The notes below the pieces were generated by a model. The model saw nothing but the letters and a program-made list of their open reading frames with translations, did not search any database and was not told the origin of the DNA. A program made the translations under genes and the position numbers. A stretch of 12,882 nucleotides of DNA from JAWLDB01 sp041686915 (GTDB taxonomy: Bacteria; Bacillota; UBA994; UBA5500). Positions 6,917 to 12,847 of the stretch are shown piece by piece (the first letter of the stretch is position 1; every line of letters begins with the position of its first letter). The stretch lies in assembly GCA_041686915.1 (NCBI GenBank), contig JAWLDB010000062.1, forward strand, positions 1-12,882. Direction: 5' to 3'.

Positions 6917-7915
6917 CTATCTAGTGTATCCTGTTATTGGGCCTACCCGGGCTATGTAGACCTGATCAATTATTACATTGCCATAGGGTACACCGTTGGC
7001 ATCCGGTACATTGAAGTATTCGGTTTTGTAGTCAATGCCGTTAGTTGTGCCTTGACTTGACCAGTACTTGAGTCCGATGATTTTGCCGTCTTTCCATATC
7101 CAGTTGATCAAGACTACCGTGTGGCCCGTCCAATTCTCCCGGGAGATATCCACAAAGTCTCCAGCCTTGGCTTGCTCCAGCCGGTGTATCTGCTTACCCA
7201 GTCCGTAGCGCTCCACGGCGACGGCGATGTTGCTGACGGCCTTGCTGCCATTAGCCACATACCACGTGAGCATGAAATCCTTCATCTGCTCCCGGTTCAT
7301 TCCGTTGAAATCTGAAGTGCTGAGACCTACTTCCCGGTTGCGCTGCTGCATGGCCTTGAAGAAGACTTCAAAGGTAATACCCGAGCAATGGCTGGCCTTG
7401 TTGCCGCTGGGATGTGCCTTAAGCAGCAGCTGCCCTTGATAAGAGATGTTCTCCGTAACGCCGTTGTAGTTGGCGTAGTCGGTGTTCAGTAAGTAGGGGT
7501 ACCTTCCGGTCGGGTAGGTCTTGATTACGCTAAGAACGTACGGGTTAAGGTCATAGTATAGCGCAGCCCTGCTCTCCGATCCGCCTTTGCGACTGGGCAC
7601 TTCCACACGCTTTTCAGGCGCAGGCACTACTGGCTTGGGCTGTGGCGCAGGTTGAGGTTTCGGTGCCGGCGTTGGCTGCGGTTTAGCTTCAGGTTTCGCT
7701 ACTGGTGTAGGAGGAGGGGTCTCGGGCGCTGTCGGCTCAGGGGTAGGCGCAGGCTCAGCCACTATCGCAGGCGGTGCCTCTTGCACTGGCGTGGTATCGC
7801 TGTATGCTATTACAGACTGGCGCGACGCGGCCCATGCCTGATATGTAAACACACCGGTGGTCAGCAGGGCGCAAAGAGCTGCTGCTGGCAGAATATATCT
7901 TCTAGCTTTATGCAT
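6917..7915 (-). CDS. Secreted proline-rich protein with an NlpC/P60-like cysteine peptidase signature
   Basis: The product is 332 aa. Residues 1-30 form a signal peptide (MHKARR, a hydrophobic core, then QAWAAS as a likely cleavage region). Residues 43-107 are a low-complexity Pro/Ala/Lys/Glu linker with PxP repeats, suited to spanning the cell wall. The C-terminal domain (about 115-332) carries SHCSG with Cys177 at the start of a helix, AGDFVDI (251-257) and GHTVV with His265, then a YWSSQG strand. This Cys...GD(F/L)...GH layout is that of papain-fold NlpC/P60-type peptidases, which cut peptidoglycan stem peptides, but overall similarity is too low for me to assign the family securely. ATG 7915 has AGGAG (7926-7930 on the minus strand) 10 nt upstream. 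It lies downstream of the blaI/blaR-like operon but behind a terminator and its own -10. Confidence 0.7.
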   Translation of the reverse strand: MHKARRYILPAAALCALLTTGVFTYQAWAASRQSVIAYSDTTPVQEAPPAIVAEPAPTPEPTAPETPPPTPVAKPEAKPQPTPAPKPQPAPQPKPVVPAPEKRVEVPSRKGGSESRAALYYDLNPYVLSVIKTYPTGRYPYLLNTDYANYNGVTENISYQGQLLLKAHPSGNKASHCSGITFEVFFKAMQQRNREVGLSTSDFNGMNREQMKDFMLTWYVANGSKAVSNIAVAVERYGLGKQIHRLEQAKAGDFVDISRENWTGHTVVLINWIWKDGKIIGLKYWSSQGTTNGIDYKTEYFNVPDANGVPYGNVIIDQVYIARVGPITGYTR

Positions 7916-7964
7916 CTATGCGATTCTCCTATGTATAAAGATCTAAGGGTTGTCCCTTGTATCA

Positions 7965-7970
7965 ATTATA
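7965..7970 (-). promoter_or_regulatory. Candidate -10 element for the secreted proline-rich protein
   Basis: A consensus TATAAT reads on the minus strand, about 50 nt upstream of the start codon. No good -35 hexamer is present at 16-18 bp, so an activator may be needed or the call may be chance. The short dyad AAGGG-n4-CCCTT (7945-7958) lies just downstream in the predicted leader. Confidence 0.35.
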
Positions 7971-8014
7971 AGCTAGTAGGTGTAGGGGTTTATAGCTGCA
8001 ATGTTTTCCTTATG

Positions 8015-8045
8015 ATGAAACACGGGGACTGTCCCCGTGTTTCAT
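8015..8045. repeat. 31-nt perfect palindrome, REP-like element
   Basis: Arms ATGAAACACGGGGAC (8015-8029) and GTCCCCGTGTTTCAT (8031-8045) are perfectly complementary around a single central T. It is immediately adjacent to the blaR-like terminator (8047-8073). The sequence resembles the dispersed 'AACACGGGGAC' palindromes I recall from clostridial genomes that are linked to REP-associated tyrosine transposases. That link is memory, not shown here, and no second copy occurs in this window. Confidence 0.6.
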
Positions 8046-8046
8046 G

Positions 8047-8073
8047 AAAAAGAGGCGTGCCACCACGCCTCTT
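8047..8073 (-). terminator. Intrinsic terminator of the blaI-blaR-like operon
   Basis: AAGAGGCGTG (8050-8059) and CACGCCTCTT (8064-8073) form a perfect 10-bp stem with a 4-nt loop. Reading on the minus strand it is followed by TTTTT. It lies 28 nt after the stop of the M56-M23 gene. Confidence 0.85.
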
Positions 8074-8100
8074 CGATAAATCCAACTAGTTAAGATCTCT

Positions 8101-9531
8101 CTACCTTGGTATGAAGTCTAGCGGGTTTTGAGGTACTCCTTTAACTTGGACCTCAAAATGCAACTGAGGGCCTGTGGCATATCCAGTGCTGCCGATCTTG
8201 GCAATCTCCTGTCCAGCAACCACTTGCTCTCCTACGCCCACCAGCAGCTTGCTGGCATGAGCGTAGAGAGTGGTTAGGCCTTCCCCATGATCAAGAACTA
8301 CCACGTTGCCGTAGCTCTGATTGTACTCAGCAGTGACTACTGTGCCTTTACTAGAAGCAACTATCGCCTCGTCTGTTGCTGCCGATATGTCGATGGCTGC
8401 ATGCACAACTTCTTTACCTGTTATCGGATGAACCCTGGTGCCGAAGCCTGAAGCTACGATAGCACTGCTGGGAACAGGCCACATTAGGGTAGTGCCGTTT
8501 GCATCGCGTTCTCCCATCGCGGGCTGTTGACTCTGGGCTAATGTCGTTGTAGCCGCTACAATCCCTGTTACTGCCAGGATAACAGCAACAGTAACCGCCA
8601 GAAAGGCGTTGCGTTTCTTGGTACCATAGTTCAGCAAGTTAGACAACCTCCTCTTTATCTCTTCCTTCTTGCCACCGAGTGTGGAGTAGACCCCTTTGGG
8701 CACGAGCTTTGTCGTGCCTAGCGTTGCCAAGATAGCAGCCGCATAGTTCTTGCGCGCAGAGAAGTCCAGCGTTTCAACTACTGCCTCGTCGCATGACAGT
8801 TCGCACCAGCGGTGCACTTCCTTAACCAGCAGGTAGCTGGCTGGATTAAACCAGTGCAGAGCAGTGGCTATTAGTGTCGCGGCCTTCAGCCACAAATCGC
8901 GACGTTTGAGATGAACAAGCTCGTGTAGGAATATGTAGCGCAGCTCCTCAATACTAAAGTCGCACCTTGGCAGCATAATAACTGGTTTCAAACAACCTGT
9001 AAGCATGGGCGTGCCTATAGAGTCATTCGTGGCAAGCTGTACATGATGCCTAAGGCCTAACTCCTGTTGGCACTGCTGCAGCAGGTTCTGGGCTTCAGCC
9101 TTGTTAAACTCACTGTTACGCAATAACACCAACACCCGAAAGCGTCTATAGGCATTGAGCTTCACCAGCGCTGAGATGACGACACCGGTAAGCCATGCCA
9201 AGTGCATGTGCCTTACTACCCACATGAAGACGCCCAAAGCTCTAGTCTGTGTTAAGGGCTGGAGCGAGGTCTCCTGCCGCATGCCTACACTGGCGCTAGA
9301 CTCAACCAATGCGGGCATTGCTGCCGGTCCTTCACCAGGCAAGGCAATCTCAATAGATGTAAACAGCAGCGGTAGTGGTACAACCAAGAGCGATATCATT
9401 ATAGCGCTTACTATGTAGTGCCAAGTCGCGCTAAAGGCGCGCCCGGTAACAGGTCTTAAGATGTGTACCACAAGGTACAACAGGCTCGCGACCAATGACA
9501 TCCTGAAAACTGCGTTAATCAGCACAAGCAT
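8101..9531 (-). CDS. BlaR1-like M56 membrane metalloprotease fused to a degenerate M23 (LytM-like) domain
   Basis: This 476-aa sensor-protease has hydrophobic helices at about 4-24, 38-58, 108-125 and 309-331. The M56 domain holds HELVH (His203, Glu204, His207), the family's GCLKPVIMLP (179-188) and HRWCELSCDEA (240-250), where Glu244 is the likely third zinc ligand. KRRL (293-296), just before the last helix, lies where BlaR1 is autoproteolysed, so it is a candidate processing site. After helix 4 the chain would be extracellular and forms an M23 domain (about 348-476: WPVPSSAIVASGFGTR, HAAID, TLYAH, TGPQLHFEV). BlaR1 has a penicillin-binding domain there. Zinc ligands His377, Asp381 and His458 and catalytic His425 are kept, but the other catalytic His (first of the HxH motif) is Gln456. 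The gene starts 3 nt after the BlaI-like stop, implying translational coupling. It probably senses cell-wall material and inactivates the BlaI-like repressor. Confidence 0.88.
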   Translation of the reverse strand: MLVLINAVFRMSLVASLLYLVVHILRPVTGRAFSATWHYIVSAIMISLLVVPLPLLFTSIEIALPGEGPAAMPALVESSASVGMRQETSLQPLTQTRALGVFMWVVRHMHLAWLTGVVISALVKLNAYRRFRVLVLLRNSEFNKAEAQNLLQQCQQELGLRHHVQLATNDSIGTPMLTGCLKPVIMLPRCDFSIEELRYIFLHELVHLKRRDLWLKAATLIATALHWFNPASYLLVKEVHRWCELSCDEAVVETLDFSARKNYAAAILATLGTTKLVPKGVYSTLGGKKEEIKRRLSNLLNYGTKKRNAFLAVTVAVILAVTGIVAATTTLAQSQQPAMGERDANGTTLMWPVPSSAIVASGFGTRVHPITGKEVVHAAIDISAATDEAIVASSKGTVVTAEYNQSYGNVVVLDHGEGLTTLYAHASKLLVGVGEQVVAGQEIAKIGSTGYATGPQLHFEVQVKGVPQNPLDFIPR

Positions 9532-9534
9532 CGC

Positions 9535-9912
9535 TTATTCAGGCCGCCTGTCGGCGAGCCAGCGCTTTAGCTCTTCGATTTCCTCGGGACTAATCTCGTC
9601 ATCGTCGCATAATGCAGCCACAAAGCTCTTCAGTGAACCTCCGTGGATTGCCCTCAGAAAGCTCTTGGATTCGAACCGCTTGTACTCTTCCTCTGTCACC
9701 AAAGGGGTGTAGTAGTTTTGCTTACCCTTCTTGGTTACCGATACCAGGCCCTTCGCGGCTAACCGCGTCAGAAACGTCAGTACCGTAGTTACTTTGACTT
9801 CCCTCTCGGGGGGTAACTGCTCCAGGATATCATGTGAGGTTACTGGGCCTCCGGATGCCCAGATAATGCTCATGATCTCCTTCTCCGCCTCAGAGATCTT
9901 GGTTAGTTCCAT
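9535..9912 (-). CDS. BlaI/MecI family winged-helix transcriptional repressor
   Basis: This 125-aa cytoplasmic DNA-binding protein opens with LTKISEAEKEIMSIIWASGG, the classical start of BlaI/MecI/CopY-type repressors. It continues with the winged-helix core (TSHDILEQL, VKVTTVLTFLTRLAAKGLV) and the wing strands (VTKKGKQNYYTPLV). The C-terminal helices (EEYKRFESKSFLRAI onward) form the dimerisation part, where the cognate protease normally cuts. The start is ATG 9912: AGGAGG (9922-9927 on the minus strand) is 9 nt upstream. An in-frame ATG at 9933 would precede the binding site and is rejected. It is the first gene of a two-gene operon with the M56-M23 protease. The promoter upstream overlaps three dyads that fit its expected operator, so it should repress its own operon. 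Other targets are not visible here. Confidence 0.93.
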   Translation of the reverse strand: MELTKISEAEKEIMSIIWASGGPVTSHDILEQLPPEREVKVTTVLTFLTRLAAKGLVSVTKKGKQNYYTPLVTEEEYKRFESKSFLRAIHGGSLKSFVAALCDDDEISPEEIEELKRWLADRRPE

Positions 9913-9934
9913 TGCAGAGGACCTCCTAATCATT

Positions 9935-9951
9935 TTCTACACAGTGTAGCA
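9935..9951 (-). promoter_or_regulatory. BlaI-type operator O1 at the transcription start
   Basis: TTCTAC-acagt-GTAGCA matches TTCTAC-N5-GTAGAA with one mismatch. Its core CTACACAGTGTAG (9937-9949) is a perfect palindrome fitting the TACA/TGTA core of BlaI/MecI operators. It covers the predicted transcription start near 9950. Confidence 0.75.
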
Positions 9952-9956
9952 ACTAC

Positions 9957-9985
9957 ATTCTACACTCAGTAGAAGATAGAGTCAA
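9957..9985 (-). promoter_or_regulatory. Sigma-A promoter of the blaI-blaR-like operon
   Basis: On the minus strand TTGACT (9980-9985), an exact 17-bp spacer and TAGAAT (9957-9962) form a near-consensus promoter about 45 nt upstream of the blaI-like start codon. Operator O2 overlaps its -10 and spacer. Confidence 0.8.
9958..9974 (-). promoter_or_regulatory. BlaI-type operator O2 overlapping the -10 region
   Basis: TTCTAC-actca-GTAGAA has perfect 6-bp arms. It covers most of the -10 hexamer and part of the promoter spacer, so repressor binding here would exclude RNA polymerase. Confidence 0.78.
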
Positions 9986-9991
9986 GCAGTA

Positions 9992-10008
9992 TTCTACGCG
10001 TTGTAGAA
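9992..10008 (-). promoter_or_regulatory. BlaI-type operator O3 upstream of the -35
   Basis: TTCTAC-gcgtt-GTAGAA has perfect 6-bp arms, identical to those of O2. It lies upstream of the -35, with a centre-to-centre distance of 34 bp to O2 (O1 to O2 is 23 bp). Its outer edge touches the T-tract of the preceding terminator. Confidence 0.75.
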
Positions 10009-10036
10009 AAATAAATAGGACGGCTTTCGCCGTCCT
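10007..10036 (-). terminator. Intrinsic terminator of the YyaL-like gene
   Basis: AGGACGGC (10017-10024) and GCCGTCCT (10029-10036) form a perfect 8-bp stem with a 4-nt loop. On the minus strand it is followed by ATTTATTTTT. It lies 21 nt past the YyaL-like stop and isolates the blaI-like operon from upstream transcription. Confidence 0.85.
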
Positions 10037-10057
10037 CTAGTCGTTACATTAACGCTG

Positions 10058-12157
10058 CTAGTTCCTCAGCCGCTCCAACATTTCGGCTGCGTCAGTCGTT
10101 GGTCTCTGGCAGGAGAAGTTTGTGCAGACGTAAGCCGTAGCCTTGCCTTCGACCTGCTCTTGACCCTGCACAAACTGGGCTAGTGCCTCAATAGCAATAC
10201 GCTCTTCCTGCGGCGTAACCGGGTAAACCAACACTGCCTTACGCGGCAGGAACTCGCTGTTAAGGGCGCTGAGTAGCTGGGTTGTGTCTGGGGCGCCGAT
10301 ATCCCCGACCACAACTACCTCATGAGTTGGTCCTAACAGGTAATCCACTGCCTGTAGCATGAAGGTATGGGCTGCCGGGTTCTGTGCTACGTCTCCGGCG
10401 AAAGCCTGGATAATGGACTGCCCGGCTTCCTCGAGATCCCGTTGCCCAGTTAACCTGGCCAGGCGCAGGTTATTTAGAGCTGCCACAGAGTTGCCAGATG
10501 GTATTGCGCCGTCATAAACCTCCTTTGGCCTAACCAGCAGTTGCTCGGCGTCCTCGGAAGTAAGGTAAAGCCCGCCGTGCTCCTTATCCAGGAACAGTTT
10601 GAGCAGTATCTCGTTCAGAGACAGGGCTAACCTCAGGTAGTATGGTTTGAAGGTCGTCTCATAGAGCTCTATCAAACCCCAAACCATGAAGGCATAGTCA
10701 TCTACATGCGCTGGTAAGGCTGCCTCGCCTTCCCGGTAACGCTTGAGCAGCTTGCCATCAGGTCGGAGCAGATTGTTCTTGATGAAGGCGACTGCGTCCT
10801 CGGCAGCTTGGGTATAGCGTTCTACCCCGAGTACTCGCCCGCCGCGGGCTAGGGCAGCAATCATCAAGCCGTTCCAGTCCGTCAGGACTTTGTTATCCTT
10901 AAAGGGGTGGATGCGGTTCTCCCGCACCCCCCACAGCGTCTGCCTGATTTCATCCAGATGCCGCTCCAGATCCTCGACGCTCATCTCAAGCTCGCTAGCC
11001 AGCTGGCTGAGTGGCTTGGTCAGGTGCAGGATGTTGGTGCCTGTCTTCTCGCGCGTGGCCTCGTCGTGGAAGTTGCCATCTTCATGAACGTTGAACACCT
11101 TGATAGCAATCTCCGCGTTTTCCGGAGTCAACACTCTGCGCAGCTCCTCAGTCGTCCAGACATAGAACTTGCCTTCTTCACCCTCACTGTCCGCATCTTC
11201 AGCTGAATAGAACCCACCTGCCTCGTCGGTCATATCTCGCAGCACGTAAGTGAAGATCTCTTCAGCTTTCCTCGCATGGCTTTCCTGCTTGTCCGCCTGG
11301 TACGCCTCCAAATAGGCTATAGCCAGCAGCGCCTGGTCATAGAGCATCTTCTCAAAGTGAGGCAGCAGCCATTCGCGGTCTGTGGAGTAGCGATGGAAGC
11401 CAAAACCGAACTGGTCGTACATTCCACCTTGACCCATAGCGTCCAGTGTATGCTTGACCATATCCAGCGCTTTTCGCTCGCCTGCACGCTGCCAATAGCG
11501 CAGCAGGAAGGAGAGGTTATGCGGTGTTGGGAACTTGGGTGCGCGGCCAAAGCCGCCGTAATCTGCGTCATATACCTTGGCCAGACTGTCGTAGGCCCGG
11601 GTTAGCACATCTTCATCCAGCCCGCCGCTCAGGGGCGATGCAGTCACCATCGATTGCAGATGGTCTGTCACCTGTGCGGCTATCTGAAACAGTTCATCCC
11701 GTTTCTCCTGCCAAGACTTTTTGATCCCTTTTGCCAGATCAATTACTCCTGGGCGGCCATAGCGGCTCTTTTTGGGGAAGTATGTGCCGGCATAGAATGG
11801 ACGCTTGTCCGGGGTCATGATAATTGTCAACGGCCAGCCACCGCTGCCGGTCATTGCCTGGCAGACAGTCATGTAAATTGTGTCTATATCCGGCCGTTCC
11901 TCACGGTCAACCTTGATAGAGACGAAAACGTCGTTCAGTACCTCTGCCACCTCTTCGTCCTCAAAAGACTCGCGCTCCATCACATGGCACCAATGGCAAG
12001 TCGAGTAGCCTACCGACAGGAACACCGGCTTATCCTCAGCCTTGGCCTTGGCAAAGGCTTCCTCTCCCCAAGGGTACCAGTCGACCGGGTTATAGGCGTG
12101 TTGTAGCAGATAAGGGGACTTTTCTTCAATCAGACGATTAGCTTTTCCACTATGCAA
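10058..12157 (-). CDS. yyaL: YyaL/DUF255 family thioredoxin-like domain protein (SPATA20 homologue)
   Basis: This is a 699-aa cytoplasmic protein of the widely conserved YyaL/SPATA20 family. The N-terminal part is a thioredoxin-like domain whose opening NRLIEEKSPYLLQHAYNPVD is the family hallmark. It is followed by STCHWCHVME with the CxxC pair Cys54/Cys57 and GGWPLTIIMTP. The long remainder is an alpha/alpha-barrel domain resembling sugar epimerases and glycosidases (e.g. FGFGFHRYSTD, HFEKMLYDQALLA, FYSAEDADSEG, LTDWNGLMIAALARG). The tail carries a second Cys pair (VCTNFSCQRP). The biochemical role is not established; redox or sugar-related functions have been proposed. The frame extends upstream to 12217, but AGAGGTG (12164-12170) 6-8 nt before TTG 12157 makes that the likely start, and it gives the normal family N-terminus. 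The extra upstream codons also fall in a hairpin. Confidence 0.93.
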   Translation of the reverse strand: MHSGKANRLIEEKSPYLLQHAYNPVDWYPWGEEAFAKAKAEDKPVFLSVGYSTCHWCHVMERESFEDEEVAEVLNDVFVSIKVDREERPDIDTIYMTVCQAMTGSGGWPLTIIMTPDKRPFYAGTYFPKKSRYGRPGVIDLAKGIKKSWQEKRDELFQIAAQVTDHLQSMVTASPLSGGLDEDVLTRAYDSLAKVYDADYGGFGRAPKFPTPHNLSFLLRYWQRAGERKALDMVKHTLDAMGQGGMYDQFGFGFHRYSTDREWLLPHFEKMLYDQALLAIAYLEAYQADKQESHARKAEEIFTYVLRDMTDEAGGFYSAEDADSEGEEGKFYVWTTEELRRVLTPENAEIAIKVFNVHEDGNFHDEATREKTGTNILHLTKPLSQLASELEMSVEDLERHLDEIRQTLWGVRENRIHPFKDNKVLTDWNGLMIAALARGGRVLGVERYTQAAEDAVAFIKNNLLRPDGKLLKRYREGEAALPAHVDDYAFMVWGLIELYETTFKPYYLRLALSLNEILLKLFLDKEHGGLYLTSEDAEQLLVRPKEVYDGAIPSGNSVAALNNLRLARLTGQRDLEEAGQSIIQAFAGDVAQNPAAHTFMLQAVDYLLGPTHEVVVVGDIGAPDTTQLLSALNSEFLPRKAVLVYPVTPQEERIAIEALAQFVQGQEQVEGKATAYVCTNFSCQRPTTDAAEMLERLRN

Positions 12158-12196
12158 GACGATCACCTCTGAAGGATAGCATGCCCAGAAATAGAC

Positions 12197-12238
12197 AGCG
12201 CCTTTACCTACTGCCACATGGCAGTCAGGGAAGGCGCT
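12197..12238 (-). terminator. Long hairpin between the VOC gene and the YyaL-like gene
   Basis: Paired segments AGCGCCTT/AAGGCGCT (12197-12204 with 12231-12238), CCT/AGG and ACTGCC/GGCAGT (12210-12215 with 12220-12225) build a 17-bp interrupted stem with loop ACAT. It starts 7 nt after the VOC stop. On the minus strand it is followed only by GTCTATTTCT, a weak T-tract, so partial termination or attenuation with read-through into the YyaL-like gene is plausible. Confidence 0.5.
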
Positions 12239-12244
12239 CTTGGG

Positions 12245-12625
12245 TTAACCTTGTTTGATCCCAAAGGCGATCCAGCGTCCGTCGATGTCTTCGATGACGA
12301 ACTCCCGGTTCTGGTAATCCGTTGTATTGAGTGGCCTAACAATGTTTGCGCCCGCTTCAAGCAAATCGCGTTGCAGTGCTTCCTGGTCCTTGGTGATGAA
12401 GTAGGCATCGTATCCATATCCGTAAAGCACGCGGTTTGGCAGCACCTTCTGCGTTCTGGACAGGGTCAGAATGATCTCAGTATCATCTCTGTATAGACAG
12501 ATGTGCGGTTCTGCTGCGTTTAGATACGCAACCGCGCGGAAGCCTAGTACATTAACGTAGTAGTCCGCCGTAGCCTGGGGATCCTGAGTTGGAAATATCG
12601 AGTGGGACTGAAGTAGCTTATGCAT
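12245..12625 (-). CDS. VOC superfamily (glyoxalase/bleomycin-resistance-like) protein
   Basis: This 126-aa protein has the paired beta-alpha-beta-beta-beta layout of the vicinal oxygen chelate superfamily. The first half is HSIFPTQDPQATADYYVNVLGF (residues 8-29) followed by a strand ending HICLYRDDTEIILTL. The second half is YDAYFITKDQEALQRDLLEAGA followed by TDYQNREFVIEDIDGRWIAFG (102-122). The family includes glyoxalases, dioxygenases and bleomycin/fosfomycin binding proteins; the ending DIDGRWIAFG is the bleomycin-resistance-like form, but no specific function can be claimed. ATG 12625 is chosen because AGGAGG (12632-12637 on the minus strand) lies 6 nt upstream; GTG 12631 overlaps that site. 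The YyaL-like gene follows 87 nt downstream on the same strand and may be partly co-transcribed through the intervening hairpin. Confidence 0.87.
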   Translation of the reverse strand: MHKLLQSHSIFPTQDPQATADYYVNVLGFRAVAYLNAAEPHICLYRDDTEIILTLSRTQKVLPNRVLYGYGYDAYFITKDQEALQRDLLEAGANIVRPLNTTDYQNREFVIEDIDGRWIAFGIKQG

Positions 12626-12648
12626 AATCACCCTCCTATCTACCTGGT

Positions 12649-12654
12649 ATTATA
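12649..12654 (-). promoter_or_regulatory. Candidate -10 of the VOC gene
   Basis: A consensus TATAAT reads on the minus strand, 23 nt upstream of the VOC start. No good -35 hexamer occurs at normal spacing (TTTACA at 12678-12683 is 23 bp away). The inverted repeat GAGAA-tatg-TTCTC (12692-12705) lies upstream and could bind a regulator. Confidence 0.35.
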
Positions 12655-12742
12655 GGGCCGCTAAGGTTTCCTCGCTGTGTAAACAACCATTGAGAATATG
12701 TTCTCTCCCACTGGCCAGGCATGGTGAATAGCAACTGGTAAG

Positions 12743-12755
12743 TGAGTTAAACTCA
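12743..12755. promoter_or_regulatory. Candidate operator palindrome upstream of the right-edge flavoprotein
   Basis: TGAGTT-A-AACTCA is a perfect 13-bp palindrome, 21 bp upstream of the predicted -35. A regulator site is inferred from symmetry and position only. Confidence 0.25.
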
Positions 12756-12776
12756 GGCTATTCGACCAAGCTATAC

Positions 12777-12805
12777 TAGACTGTTCCTGATTGTTGCAGT
12801 ATAAT
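12777..12805 (+). promoter_or_regulatory. Sigma-A type promoter of the right-edge gene
   Basis: TAGACT (12777-12782), a 17-bp spacer and a consensus TATAAT (12800-12805) predict a start near 12812, about 36 nt before the ATG at 12848. Confidence 0.6.
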
Positions 12806-12847
12806 ACCGTGCGGCTTGTGTCTATCAAGCCAGACAGGAGGCTGCTT

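Noticed and set aside
8021..8042. The palindrome at 8015-8045 as the terminator of the blaR-like gene
   Set aside because: A separate 10-bp stem with a T5 tract (8047-8073) comes first in the direction of transcription and is a complete terminator by itself.
7652..8047. Plus-strand open frame encoding an Arg/Cys-rich peptide opposite the secreted protein
   Set aside because: It is the antisense of the Pro/Ala-rich codons of the real minus-strand gene; it has no ribosome binding site and a composition artefact explains it.
9913..9933. Longer N-terminus for the BlaI-like repressor starting at 9933
   Set aside because: The AGGAGG at 9922-9927 lies inside this extension and is correctly spaced for ATG 9912, which gives the family's normal N-terminus.
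9935..10008. CRISPR-like or short tandem repeat array upstream of the BlaI-like gene
   Set aside because: The repeated TTCTAC/GTAGAA units are dyads at irregular spacing overlapping a promoter; they are operators, not an array.
11276..12106. Plus-strand frames inside the YyaL-like gene
   Set aside because: Shadows of a well-conserved gene on the other strand.
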